64,000 nt of DNA from assembly GCF_035989285.1 (NCBI RefSeq), contig NZ_CP108513.1, positions 2,790,001 to 2,854,000 on the forward strand. The letters run 5' to 3'. The notes under the pieces were generated by a model. That model was not told the origin of the DNA, ran no database searches, and was given only the letters and a program-made list of their open reading frames with translations. The DNA comes from Streptomyces sp. NBC_01235 (GTDB lineage Bacteria > Actinomycetota > Actinomycetes > Streptomycetales > Streptomycetaceae). Of this stretch, positions 35,072 through 43,582 are shown piece after piece. The position numbers and the translations under genes are program-made. The stretch's first letter is position 1, and each line of letters opens with the position of its first letter.

Positions 35072-37324
35072 TCAGGTCAGCGCCGCGAGATTTTCGGCCA
35101 CCGGGGCGAGTTCGACGGGCACCCCGTTGAGGACCGCGTTGCCCGACAGGGGGTCCAGCAGACTGCCGTCGAGGAGCTGGTTGACGTTGACGCCGGGGTC
35201 GGCGGCGGCGTGGCTCAGGCGGGTGCCTGGACGATCGTGGCCCCAGCCGTGCGGCAGGCTGACGACGCCCCGGCGCACGCTGTCGGTGACCTCGGCGGGC
35301 GCGACCACCTCTCCCCCGGCGCCCTTCACCCGCACCGGGGAACCGTCCCGCACGCCCAGCCGCTCGGCGTCCTCGGGGTGGATGTGCAGGGTGCACCGGT
35401 TGGTGCCGCCGGTGAGGGCGGGGACGTTGTGCATCCAGCTGTTGTTGGACCGCAGATGCCGCCGCCCGACGAGGACGAGCCCGTCCGGCCGCCGCAGCAG
35501 TCCCTCCCGCAGGCGCGGGAGATCGTCGACGATCGGCTGCGGGAGCAGCTCGATCCGCCCGCTGCGCGTCTTCAGCGGCTGCGGCAGCCGGGGCTCCAGC
35601 GGTCCGAGGTCGATGCCGTGCGGGTGGTCCAGCAGCCTGGCGAGGCTCAGGCCGTCCGGGCGGGCGCCGAAGCCGTCGCCGTAGGGGCCGAGGCGCAGCA
35701 TCATGTCGAGGCGTCGCTCGGGGCCGGTGTCGCCGGTGAGCTGTGCCGCGAGTTCGCGCGGGTCGCGACCGTGCACGGGCGAGTGCGGTTCCTCGACCGC
35801 CTTGCCGAGGGTCTGGCCGATGACCAGGTCGTCGACGGCGGACGGGTCGGCGCCGTGCATCCCGGTGGCGGCCAGGGTCAGCCGGGCGAGGATCTCGGTC
35901 TCGGCCATCCGGCCGGCCTCCAGCGGGACGGCCGGGCGGTTGTAGCGGACCTGGTTGCGGACGGCGAGGGTGTTGAAGGCGAAGTCGTGGTGCGGGGTCT
36001 GCGAGGGCGGCGGCGGCGGCAGGACGACGTCGGCGTGGCGCGAGGTCTCGTTCAGGTACGGGTCGACGCTGACCATGAAGTCGAGGGTGCCGAGCGCCTT
36101 GTCGAGCCGGTCGCCGTCCGGGGCGGACAGGACGGGGTTGGCGGCGACCATGACGAGCGCGCGGATCGGCTCGCCCTCCTCGGTCGCGGTGTCGATCTCC
36201 TCGGCGAGCGCGGACAGCGGCAACTCGCCCTTCGCCTCGGGGTGCCCGCTCACCCGGGAGCGCCAGCGCGCGAGCTGGAAACCATGGCCGGGCCCGGCGG
36301 GGCGGGGGGTGCGGTCGGTGGCGGCCCGCGGGAAGAGCGCGCCGCCGGTCCGGTCCAGGTTGCCGGTGAGGATGTTGAGGACGTCGACGAGCCAGCTGGC
36401 GAGCGTGCCGTACGGGACCGTGCAACTGCCGATGCGGCCGTAGACCGCGGCGGTGGGGGCCGCGGCGAGTTCGCGGGCGAGTTCGCGGATGAGCGGGGCG
36501 TCCACGTCACAGGCGGGCGCGACCGCTTCGGGAGTGAAGTCCCGTACGGCTTCGGCGAGTTCGTCGAGGCCCTCGAGGTGCGGGGCCAACTCGCCGGGAT
36601 CGACGAGGAGTTCCTCGAACAGCACCTGTGTCATGGCGGCGAGGAGCAGCGCGTCCGCGCCCGGCCGGATCTCGATGTGCCGGTCGGCGAGCTTCGCGGT
36701 GCGGGTGCGGCGCGGGTCGATGACGGTGAGGGTGCCGCCGCGGGCCTTGAGCGCCTTGAGCTTGCCGGGGAAGTCGGGGGCGGTGCACAGACTCCCGTTG
36801 GATTCCAGGGGGTTGGCACCGATGAGCAGGAGGTGGTCGGTGTGGTCGAGGTCCGGCACCGGGATCGCGTTGGCGTCGCCGAAGAGCAGTCCGCTGGAGA
36901 CGTGCTTGGGCATCTGGTCGACCGTCGAGGCGGTGAAGAGGCTGCGGGTGCCGAGGCCTGCGATCAGGACGGGCGGATACAGCGCGCCGGCCATGGTGTG
37001 GACGTTGGGGTTGCCGAGGACGACACCGACGGAGTTCGCCCCGTACCGCTCGACCACCGGCCGGATCCCGGCGGCCACGGCGTCGAAGGCCTCCTCCCAG
37101 GTGGCCTCGCGCAGCTCCCCGTCCCTTCGCACAAGGGGTGTCCCGAGCCGGTCGGGGTCGCCGTCGACGGCACCGAAGGAGGCTCCCTTGGGGCAGATGA
37201 AGCCCTTGCTGAAGACGTCCTCCCGGTCGCCGCGGGCGCCGGTGACCTTGGTCCCCTCGATGGTGAGGGTCAGCCCGCAGGTGGCCTCGCACAGGGGGCA
37301 GATTCGCAGGGCGGTGCGGGACAA
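35072..37324 (-). CDS. Molybdopterin oxidoreductase with N-terminal [4Fe-4S] site
   Basis: 750 residues from TTG 37324. N-terminal Cys at 9, 12, 16 and 44 (RICPLCEATC, FICPKG) bind one [4Fe-4S] cluster. The molybdopterin domain follows: GANSVGVVLGNPN, then LLIGANPLESNGS, where a Ser or Cys ligand to Mo would be expected, and VMVAANPVLSAPD. The C-terminal dinucleotide domain holds LRSNNSWMHNVPAL and LPHGWGHDRPGTRLS. It belongs to the formate dehydrogenase/nitrate reductase superfamily with no partner subunits here. TTG has AGGAGGA five bases upstream; ATG 37348 would add eight residues. A TetR operator and TetR gene lie just upstream. Confidence 0.9.
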   Translation of the reverse strand: MSRTALRICPLCEATCGLTLTIEGTKVTGARGDREDVFSKGFICPKGASFGAVDGDPDRLGTPLVRRDGELREATWEEAFDAVAAGIRPVVERYGANSVGVVLGNPNVHTMAGALYPPVLIAGLGTRSLFTASTVDQMPKHVSSGLLFGDANAIPVPDLDHTDHLLLIGANPLESNGSLCTAPDFPGKLKALKARGGTLTVIDPRRTRTAKLADRHIEIRPGADALLLAAMTQVLFEELLVDPGELAPHLEGLDELAEAVRDFTPEAVAPACDVDAPLIRELARELAAAPTAAVYGRIGSCTVPYGTLASWLVDVLNILTGNLDRTGGALFPRAATDRTPRPAGPGHGFQLARWRSRVSGHPEAKGELPLSALAEEIDTATEEGEPIRALVMVAANPVLSAPDGDRLDKALGTLDFMVSVDPYLNETSRHADVVLPPPPPSQTPHHDFAFNTLAVRNQVRYNRPAVPLEAGRMAETEILARLTLAATGMHGADPSAVDDLVIGQTLGKAVEEPHSPVHGRDPRELAAQLTGDTGPERRLDMMLRLGPYGDGFGARPDGLSLARLLDHPHGIDLGPLEPRLPQPLKTRSGRIELLPQPIVDDLPRLREGLLRRPDGLVLVGRRHLRSNNSWMHNVPALTGGTNRCTLHIHPEDAERLGVRDGSPVRVKGAGGEVVAPAEVTDSVRRGVVSLPHGWGHDRPGTRLSHAAADPGVNVNQLLDGSLLDPLSGNAVLNGVPVELAPVAENLAALT

Positions 37325-37365
37325 GGGTCCTCCTGGGGGCGGCGGCATTGCCTTCTCCGGGTGAG

Positions 37366-37381
37366 CATACCGACCGGTATG
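37366..37381. promoter_or_regulatory. Perfect 16 bp palindromic operator before the molybdo-enzyme
   Basis: CATACCG-AC-CGGTATG is an exact 7-2-7 inverted repeat in the 85 bases between the TetR gene and the oxidoreductase gene. It shares the CATACCGACCGGT core with the site at 13298-13313. It is 42-57 bases before the TTG start. Confidence 0.65.
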
Positions 37382-37409
37382 AACAATGGGGAGGGGTTGG
37401 CCGCGACCG

Positions 37410-38027
37410 TCAGTCCAGTGTGCGCGCCAGATACGCCCGCAGCAGCTCCCGCGTCTCGTCGATCACCTTCGCGTCACCCTCCGGGTCCACCCGGAAGGCC
37501 AGCTGGACGAGGGTGTCCGCGGTCTCCACCGCGATCAGGAAGGTGCGCCGCAGGTCGTCGTCCACCTCGCGGACGAGGTAGTCGGAGAGCAGGCCGGTGA
37601 GGCGGTCGGCGACGCGGTGGTTGGGTTCGGCGTGCCGGGCGCCGACCGGGATCTGGTTGCCGAAGTCGACGAGGGAGAAGCCGGGCGCGGTGCGCTTCAT
37701 GGCCAGGTACTCGTCCAGCACGGCGTCCATGGCGGCCCGCCAGTCTCCCCGCCCGGCCCCCTCCAGCCGCTCGGTGACACGCTCGGAGTAGCGCTCCAGG
37801 TTGCGCTGCGCGAGCGCGTCGGCCATCTGCCGCTTGTTGCCGAAGAAGCGGTAGACGGAGCCGATGGGGACACCGGCGCGCTCGGCGACCGCGCGGGTGC
37901 TCAGGGCGTCGTAGCCGACCTCGTCCAGCAGGTCGGCGCAGGCGTCGAGGATTCTGGTCAGCCGTTCGGCGCTGCGCCGCTGTACGGGCGCGCGACGGAG
38001 CGATGTCGCTTGGGGCACGGACTTCAT
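37410..38027 (-). CDS. TetR family regulator upstream of the molybdo-enzyme
   Basis: 205 residues. The HTH is RILDACADLLDEVGYDALST with VAERAGVPIGSVYRFFGNKR. The C-terminal helices (FLIAVETADTLVQLAFRVDP) form a ligand domain of unknown specificity. It is directly upstream of the oxidoreductase on the same strand, separated by the 16 bp palindrome, so it most likely controls that gene. No matching site lies before its own start. Confidence 0.88.
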   Translation of the reverse strand: MKSVPQATSLRRAPVQRRSAERLTRILDACADLLDEVGYDALSTRAVAERAGVPIGSVYRFFGNKRQMADALAQRNLERYSERVTERLEGAGRGDWRAAMDAVLDEYLAMKRTAPGFSLVDFGNQIPVGARHAEPNHRVADRLTGLLSDYLVREVDDDLRRTFLIAVETADTLVQLAFRVDPEGDAKVIDETRELLRAYLARTLD

Positions 38028-38091
38028 GATGCCTTTCCGCCGCGGCCGGGTGAACCTCGCCTCCGAGTACGGAGAAAGATGCCTGTTGCAC

Positions 38092-38628
38092 TCACGGCGA
38101 CGGTGATCCGGTCGGGGACGCGGCGGGCGATGGCTCCGACTCCGTGACGTCCGCCGTGGCCTGCACCGGCTTGCCGTCCACCGCCCACACCGTGCCGTCG
38201 TCCGCGTACAGGCGGGCGGTGACCTCGTGGGTGCCGTGCGGGAGGAAGCCGGCCGGGATGCGGTACGCGGGGCCGCGCAGGTCGGCGACCTGCCGGTCGT
38301 CGACGTAGAGCCGGGCGATGCCGCGGCCGGTGACCGCCTTCTGCGCCGCCCCCGCCGCCGAGAACCGGAAATTGGCCAGCTTCAGCCGTACGTCCCAGCC
38401 GCCGTCGGTGTCCGGCTGGACCTCCACGCCGACCTCGGGCGCCCCCTTCTTCGCCACCTCGCGGTAGTGGCGCCCGTCGTCGTCCGTGTGGTCCAGAACC
38501 TTGCCCACGGGCGAGGGCGACGCCACGGTCCCCTGTTCCCGCGCACCACTGGAGCCGCAGCCCGCGGATCCGGTCAGCAACAGGACACAGACCGCGAGCG
38601 CGGCGGGGAGGGCTCGCGTCCACGACAT
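38092..38628 (-). CDS. Small exported lipoprotein
   Basis: 178 residues. The signal peptide carries a lipobox (LPAALAVCVLLLTGSAGC) with lipidated Cys around residue 24. A beta-rich domain follows (GGWDVRLKLANFRFSAAGAA, ARLYVDDRQVADLRGP, HEVTARLYADDG) resembling a copper-resistance or Ig-like fold, and a Pro/Ser tail ends it. The repeated D-D-G turns and PAGFLPHGTHEVT segment suggest a carbohydrate or metal-binding beta sandwich; I assign no function. It is divergent from hmgA. Confidence 0.8.
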   Translation of the reverse strand: MSWTRALPAALAVCVLLLTGSAGCGSSGAREQGTVASPSPVGKVLDHTDDDGRHYREVAKKGAPEVGVEVQPDTDGGWDVRLKLANFRFSAAGAAQKAVTGRGIARLYVDDRQVADLRGPAYRIPAGFLPHGTHEVTARLYADDGTVWAVDGKPVQATADVTESEPSPAASPTGSPSP

Positions 38629-38698
38629 GCTCCGGACACTAGAGCACCGGTCCGACGCGCGGGATCCCCCTGGAGTCTGGTTCCGGCCGTGCCGTGAT

Positions 38699-38718
38699 CG
38701 TCCTCCGAGAGGAGGACG
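38699..38718. promoter_or_regulatory. Eight-base-stem hairpin in the hmgA/lipoprotein divergent region
   Basis: CGTCCTCC (38699-38706), GAGA, GGAGGACG (38711-38718) pair perfectly. It lies 71-90 bases after the lipoprotein start on its upstream side and 11 bases before the -35 box of hmgA. It could be an operator, or a terminator for an unseen upstream transcript. Confidence 0.4.
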
Positions 38719-38728
38719 GACCCCCCTC

Positions 38729-38757
38729 TTGCATCCATGGAAACGCAATCCTACGGT
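38729..38757 (+). promoter_or_regulatory. Candidate sigma-70-type promoter of hmgA
   Basis: TTGCAT (38729-38734), a 17-base spacer and TACGGT (38752-38757) match the Streptomyces vegetative promoter in spacing and key bases. The start point would be near 38764, giving a leader of about 27 bases with AAGGGAG before the ATG. Confidence 0.45.
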
Positions 38758-38790
38758 GATGCATAGGAATCAGCGGGCAAGGGAGCCACG

Positions 38791-40122
38791 ATGAGCAGCG
38801 GGGACGCACGCAAGACGGCCGAGGGGCTGACCTACCTCTCCGGGTTCGGCAACGAGCACGCCTCCGAGGCCGTCCCGGGCGCCCTGCCCGAGGGCCGCAA
38901 CTCGCCGCAGCGCGCCCCCCTCGGCCTGTACGCGGAGCAGCTCAGCGGTACGGCGTTCACCGAGCCGCGCGCCCACAACCGCCGCTCGTGGCTGTACCGG
39001 ATCCGCCCGTCGGCCGCGCACCCGGCGTTCACCCGCGTCGGTGACGGCGGGCTGCGCACCGGCCCCTTCACGCAGACGGTCCCCGACCCCAACCGGCTGC
39101 GCTGGAACCCCCTGCCCGAGCCGCCCGCCGGCACGGACTTCCTGGCCGGCCTGTGGACCCTCGGCGGCAACGGCGACGCCACCCAGCGCACCGGCATGGC
39201 CGTGCACCTGTACCACGCGAACGCCTCGATGGACCGCGTCTTCAGCGACGCCGACGGCGAGCTGCTGATCGTCCCCGAGCGGGGCGGGCTGCTGCTGCGC
39301 ACGGAGTTCGGGCTGCTGCACGCCGAGCCCGGCGAGGTGGCGCTGATCCCGCGCGGGGTCCGCTTCCGCGTCGACCTCCTGGACGCCTCGGCCCGCGGCT
39401 ACGTCTGCGAGAACTACGGCGCCCCGTTCCGCCTCCCCGACCTCGGCCCGATCGGCGCCAACGGACTCGCGAACGCCCGCGACTTCCGGGCGCCCGCCGC
39501 CGCGTACGAGGACGTCGAGGGCCCGGTGGAGGTCGTCAACAAGTTCTGCGGCCACCTCTGGGGCGCGACCTACGGCCACTCCCCGCTCGACGTCGTCGCC
39601 TGGCACGGCAACCATGTGCCGTACGTCTACGACCTGCGGCGCTTCAACGTCATCGGGTCCATCTCCCACGACCACCCCGACCCGTCGATCTTCACGGTGC
39701 TGACGTCGCCGTCCGACACCCCCGGGCCGGCCGGCGTGGACTTCGTGGTCTTCGCCCCGCGCTGGCTGGTCGGCGAGGACACCTTCCGGCCGCCGTACTT
39801 CCACCGGAACGTGATGAGCGAGTACATGGGCCTGATCGAGGGCGCGTACGACGCCAAAGCGGAGGGCTTCGTGCCGGGCGGTGGTTCGCTGCACAACATG
39901 ATGTCGGCGCACGGCCCGGACCGGGAGACGTTCGACCGGGCGAGCGCCGCCGAGCTGAGGCCGCAGAAGATCGACGACGGGCTGGCGTTCATGTTCGAGA
40001 CGCGCTGGCCGCTCGCCCTCACCCCGCAGGCGGCCCGGGCCGACCATCTGCAAGAGCGCTACGACGACGTGTGGCAGGGCCTCGAACGCCACTTCCGTCC
40101 GTCCGGCGGAACATTGCACTGA
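38791..40122 (+). CDS. hmgA: Homogentisate 1,2-dioxygenase
   Basis: 443 residues, the usual bacterial length. [20 protein letters not shown] is the family N-terminus. Iron ligands fit the His and Glu of [18 protein letters not shown] and the later His of [11 protein letters not shown]. The enzyme opens the homogentisate ring to maleylacetoacetate in Tyr/Phe breakdown. No other pathway genes (fumarylacetoacetase, maleylacetoacetate isomerase, Hpd) are in the window. AAGGGAG precedes ATG 38791. A GntR gene follows within 26 bases and may regulate it. Confidence 0.95.
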   Translation: MSSGDARKTAEGLTYLSGFGNEHASEAVPGALPEGRNSPQRAPLGLYAEQLSGTAFTEPRAHNRRSWLYRIRPSAAHPAFTRVGDGGLRTGPFTQTVPDPNRLRWNPLPEPPAGTDFLAGLWTLGGNGDATQRTGMAVHLYHANASMDRVFSDADGELLIVPERGGLLLRTEFGLLHAEPGEVALIPRGVRFRVDLLDASARGYVCENYGAPFRLPDLGPIGANGLANARDFRAPAAAYEDVEGPVEVVNKFCGHLWGATYGHSPLDVVAWHGNHVPYVYDLRRFNVIGSISHDHPDPSIFTVLTSPSDTPGPAGVDFVVFAPRWLVGEDTFRPPYFHRNVMSEYMGLIEGAYDAKAEGFVPGGGSLHNMMSAHGPDRETFDRASAAELRPQKIDDGLAFMFETRWPLALTPQAARADHLQERYDDVWQGLERHFRPSGGTLH

Positions 40123-40148
40123 ACGTTGCCGACCGGTACGGATAGCCC

Positions 40149-40898
40149 GTGACCTCCTTCGCCCCGGACTCGATCGTCCTCACCCGCAAGCTGCCGCTCT
40201 GGTACCAGGTGTCGCAGTCGCTGCGCGCCTCGATACTGGGCCGCTCGCCCAGGGACCCGCTCCGGCTGCCCACCGAGGAGCAGTTGGCGGGGCACTACGG
40301 GGTGAGCGTGCTGACCATGCGGCAGGCGCTGAAGGAACTGGAGGACGAGGGGCTGATCACCCGGCACCGGCGGCGCGGCACGTTCATCGCGCCGACCGCG
40401 CGGCGGAGCGCCCCGGTCCGGCTCCTCGGCTCGGTCGACGCGATCGTGGCCCAGCAGTCCGGCATGGCGACGGAGCTCCTCGACCACGGCCGCACGGCCG
40501 TCCCCGCCGAGGTCGCCGAGCACTTCCCGGACCTCGCCGAGGTGGCGACGTACCACCGCCTCAGAAGCGACGAGACGACGGGCGAGCCCACCAACCACGC
40601 CCGCAACTACGTCCGTCCCGAACTGGCCGCCCGTATCGACCCCGACGACCTGGTCCGCTGGCCCATGACCAAGGTGCTGCGGGACGTCGTGGGCGCGGAC
40701 ATCGGCCGGATCACCGACACGGTCGAGGCCCGGCTGGCGGACCCGGAGACCGCCCGGCTGCTCCGGGTCCCGCTGCTGAGCCCGATCCTGCACTACACGG
40801 GCGTCACCTACGACACGGCCGGACGGGTCCTCGACGCGGCCGTCATCCACTACCGGGGTGACCGTTTCTCCTTCACGGTCACGCTCGACGCGACGTGA
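40149..40898 (+). CDS. GntR family regulator, HutC/UTRA type
   Basis: 249 residues. The GntR winged helix reads PLWYQVSQSLRASILGRSP, then LPTEEQLAGHYGVSVLTMRQ and LEDEGLITRHRRRGTFIAPT. The rest is a UTRA ligand domain (RLRSDETTGEPTNHARNYVR, AVIHYRGDRFSFTV). GTG 40149 starts 26 bases after hmgA; CCGACCGGTACGG (40129-40141) in the gap is palindrome-like. Position suggests control of homogentisate or aromatic catabolism, by inference. Confidence 0.88.
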   Translation: MTSFAPDSIVLTRKLPLWYQVSQSLRASILGRSPRDPLRLPTEEQLAGHYGVSVLTMRQALKELEDEGLITRHRRRGTFIAPTARRSAPVRLLGSVDAIVAQQSGMATELLDHGRTAVPAEVAEHFPDLAEVATYHRLRSDETTGEPTNHARNYVRPELAARIDPDDLVRWPMTKVLRDVVGADIGRITDTVEARLADPETARLLRVPLLSPILHYTGVTYDTAGRVLDAAVIHYRGDRFSFTVTLDAT

Positions 40899-40922
40899 CC
40901 CGCCGCCGGTGAGCCTCGTACC

Positions 40923-42092
40923 ATGCCACGCGTGACGCACGACGACGCTCCGCCGCTGGCGGACCTCATGCCGTGGTCCGTCGCACCGCCGCGGCTCGGC
41001 CGGAGGTGGCCGGCGGCGCCCCACCCGGCTTCCCTCAAGGCCCGCTGGGAGGCCCTGGTGAAGGCCGAGGGCCGAGACCGCGAGGCCCTGTTCGAGCCGA
41101 CCCGGGCCCGCACCCTGCACACGGCCGTCGGACGGCTCCCCGGCCGGGCGGACGGCGGCACGGAGAGACTCGTCCGCGCCTCGGGCCCCTGCCCGGAGCC
41201 CGTACGGGTCCTGGCGGCGCCCTTCGACGAGCAGTGGCTCATCCCCGACCACCGGCTGATCGACGCGGCCCGCCCGGAGTTGTGGCGGGTGGCGGACGAG
41301 GCGCAGGTGTTCGTGGTGGAGACGCCCCAGGCGCCCAAGTGGCCGCTTCTCGCGACCTCCCTGTTCCCCCTCCTGCGCCCGGGCCGCATCCGCCCGCTGT
41401 ACCGGCGTCCGGGCGGCAAGGAGCCGAACCTGGCGCCCGGCCTGCTGGACCAGCTCGGCCGGCTGGGCCACTCCCCCGATCCGGTGGACTTCCTGGCGTG
41501 GACCCTGACCGCCGTCCGCCCCGATCTCACCGTCCCTCTCACCCGGGATCCCGAACGCTGGGCGCGCGGTGTCGAGTCGGGGCACCGCGCGCTGTGGCTG
41601 CTGCGGCGGGACGGCGAGCGCCCCAAGCTGCCCGGCGGCCGCCGCCCCTACGTCCGCGCCCCGCTCCCGGCCGGCCCCCTCAGCCTGCGCTACGACCGCG
41701 ACGAGGAGACCCTGCACCTGGACGAGGGCCGTGTCTCCCCCGTTCCGCCCGAGGCCTGGGACTTCGAGGCGGACGCGGGCGGCCGGGTCCTGGAGCGGTG
41801 GTTCGCGGCGCGGACCGCGGAGGAAGCCGGGCCGGGAACCCTGGCCGCGATCCGCCCGGCGGCCTGGCAGCAGTCGTGGACCTCCGAACTCCTGGAGCTC
41901 ATCACGGTGTTGACGCTGCTGGCGGAAGTCGGCGCGCGGCGGGAGGAGTTGAAGGTGACGGACACGGACGCGGTCACGGCGGCGGAGCTGCGCGCGGTGG
42001 GCGTACTGCCGGTCCCTGACTCGGCACGCCGCCCGGCGACGGTCCTGGACCACCACGAGGAGGGCCCGGAGGGCCAGTTCGCACTGATCTAG
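40923..42092 (+). CDS. Orphan type ISP restriction-modification C-terminal domain protein
   Basis: 389 residues without helicase, nuclease or methyltransferase motifs. Segments match what I recall of the C-terminal specificity region of type ISP enzymes: RPLYRRPGGKEPNLAPGLLD, then HSPDPVDFLAWTLTAVRPD, VSPVPPEAWDFEADAGGRVL, ERWFAARTAEEA, and a final LLELITVLTLLAEV helix. Type ISP polypeptides are normally about 1500 residues and combine translocase and methylase. Here only the target-recognition part remains, so it is a DNA-binding protein or a relic. Its TAG stop lies inside the left terminal repeat of the MITE at 42089. It follows the GntR gene by 24 bases. Confidence 0.65.
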   Translation: MPRVTHDDAPPLADLMPWSVAPPRLGRRWPAAPHPASLKARWEALVKAEGRDREALFEPTRARTLHTAVGRLPGRADGGTERLVRASGPCPEPVRVLAAPFDEQWLIPDHRLIDAARPELWRVADEAQVFVVETPQAPKWPLLATSLFPLLRPGRIRPLYRRPGGKEPNLAPGLLDQLGRLGHSPDPVDFLAWTLTAVRPDLTVPLTRDPERWARGVESGHRALWLLRRDGERPKLPGGRRPYVRAPLPAGPLSLRYDRDEETLHLDEGRVSPVPPEAWDFEADAGGRVLERWFAARTAEEAGPGTLAAIRPAAWQQSWTSELLELITVLTLLAEVGARREELKVTDTDAVTAAELRAVGVLPVPDSARRPATVLDHHEEGPEGQFALI

Positions 42093-42307
42093 TGCCGTTG
42101 CAGGCAACGTTCGCCCGTGAAGGAGCGGCGTCCGGTGCGTGCTCTGGGGGTCCCCCCGGCCGAAGGCTGGGGGAGTGCCGGCCGAAGGCCCTCGTACTGG
42201 ACGTACGTGGGTCTTCGGCCGGTGCGGCGAATGGGGGCACCTCCCACGCCTTTGAGGGAGTGTGCCGGGCGTCGCGACCGGGCGAACGTCGCCTGTCACA
42301 GCACTAG
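42089..42307. mobile_element. 219 bp MITE with 29 bp terminal inverted repeats
   Basis: The ends at 42089-42117 and 42279-42307 are inverted repeats matching at 25 of 29 positions, both starting CTAG, which suggests TA target duplication of the IS630/mariner kind. There is no transposase. The centre forms a strong hairpin: CGGCCGAAG (42179-42187) with CTTCGGCCG (42213-42221), plus inner CGTAC/GTACG. GGGGGTCCCCCCGGCC and GGCTGGGGGAG elements recur in Streptomyces intergenic DNA. The left end contains the TAG stop of the type ISP-like gene, and the right end stops ten bases before the CoA-transferase ATG. Confidence 0.8.
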
Positions 42308-42317
42308 CATCCACCCC

Positions 42318-43547
42318 ATGGACCCCATGGACCAGCTCCCGTCGCCGCTGCCGCCGCCTCTGCCGCTGCCCTTGGAGGGCGTCACCGTCGTCGCCGTCGA
42401 GCAGGCCGTCGCGGCGCCGTTCGCCACCCGGCAGCTCGCCGACCTCGGCGCCCGGGTGATCAAGGTCGAGCGGATCGACGGCGGTGACTTCGCGCGCGGC
42501 TACGACACCGCCGCCGGCGGCCTCGCCTCGCACTTCGTGTGGTGCAACCGGGGAAAGGAGTCCCTCGCACTCGACCTCAAGGACCCGCGGGGCCTGGACG
42601 TCGTACGGCGGCTGATCGCCGACGCGGACGTGTTCGTGCAGAACCTCGCGCAGGGGGCGGCGGCCCGGCTCGGTCTGGACGCGGCCACCCTCTGCGCGGC
42701 GCACCCGCGGCTGGTCGCCGTGGACATCTCCGGGTACGGGGCGAGCGGACCGTACGCGGACAAGCGGGCGTACGACATGCTCGTGCAGTGCGAGGCGGGG
42801 CTGGTGTCGGTGACCGGGACGCCCGAGCAGCCGGTGAAGGCGGGGATCCCCGCGGCGGACATCGCGGCGGCCATGTACGCCTTCTCGGGCGTCCTGGCGG
42901 CGCTGGTGCGGCGGGGCGCGACCGGGCGGGGCGGGCCGGTGGAGGTGTCGATGCTGGACGCGCTCGCGGAGTGGATGGGGCATCCGCTGCACCACGCCAT
43001 GCACGGGGGCACTCCCCCGGCCCGCACCGGTCTCGCGCATGCCGTGATCGCGCCCTATGACGCCTACTTCACCGCCGACGGCGGGCGGGTGCTGTTGTCC
43101 GTGCAGAACGACCGGGAGTGGCGGCGGCTGGCCGAACAGGTCGTCGGACGGCCCGAGCTGGGGACGGATCCGTCGTATGCGACGAACGCGGCACGGGTGA
43201 CGAACCGGGAGCGTACGGACGCGCTGGTGGCGAAGGCGCTGGGCGCGCTGCGCACCGACGAGGCGTTGGCGCGGCTCGAGGGCGCGGGGATCGCGTGCGC
43301 ACGCCTGAGGGATCTGCACGAGGTGGCGGAGCATCCGCAGCTGGCGGCCCGTGAGCGGTGGCGGGAGGTGGGGACGCCGGTCGGGCCGTTGCGGGCGCTG
43401 CTGCCCCCGATCACGCTGCCGGGCGGGGAGGAGGCACGCATGGGGGACGTGCCCGCGCTCGGGGAGCACACCGAAGCTTTGCTGCGTGCCATGGGGATGA
43501 CGGACGAGGAGATCGCAGCGCTGCGCCGGGACGGTGTGGCCGCCTGA
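42318..43547 (+). CDS. Family III CoA transferase (CaiB/BaiF)
   Basis: 409 residues. LEGVTVVAVEQAVAAPFATR and LADLGARVIKVERIDGGDFA open the fold, and FVWCNRGKESLALDLKDPRG is the CoA-binding segment. ISGYGASGPYADKRAYDML carries the family's G-x-G-P-Y motif, with the catalytic Asp near AYDMLVQCEAG. It exchanges CoA between an acyl-CoA and a free acid; the substrates are unknown. ATG 42318 or 42327 lacks a Shine-Dalgarno sequence because the MITE ends ten bases upstream. TAGCAT at 42305-42310 could be a -10 box for a leaderless transcript. Confidence 0.9.
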   Translation: MDPMDQLPSPLPPPLPLPLEGVTVVAVEQAVAAPFATRQLADLGARVIKVERIDGGDFARGYDTAAGGLASHFVWCNRGKESLALDLKDPRGLDVVRRLIADADVFVQNLAQGAAARLGLDAATLCAAHPRLVAVDISGYGASGPYADKRAYDMLVQCEAGLVSVTGTPEQPVKAGIPAADIAAAMYAFSGVLAALVRRGATGRGGPVEVSMLDALAEWMGHPLHHAMHGGTPPARTGLAHAVIAPYDAYFTADGGRVLLSVQNDREWRRLAEQVVGRPELGTDPSYATNAARVTNRERTDALVAKALGALRTDEALARLEGAGIACARLRDLHEVAEHPQLAARERWREVGTPVGPLRALLPPITLPGGEEARMGDVPALGEHTEALLRAMGMTDEEIAALRRDGVAA

Positions 43548-43582
43548 GCGCGGGACTCAGTACGTGAGGACGCGCCGGCCGG

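Noticed and set aside
38699..38718. Hairpin near hmgA as a terminator of the lipoprotein gene
   Set aside because: It lies upstream of that gene's start rather than after its stop, so it cannot terminate it; kept only as a regulatory hairpin.
40059..43469. A 1136-codon minus-strand frame across GntR, type ISP-like and CoA transferase genes
   Set aside because: It runs opposite four well-supported genes and the MITE, and has no recognisable domain.
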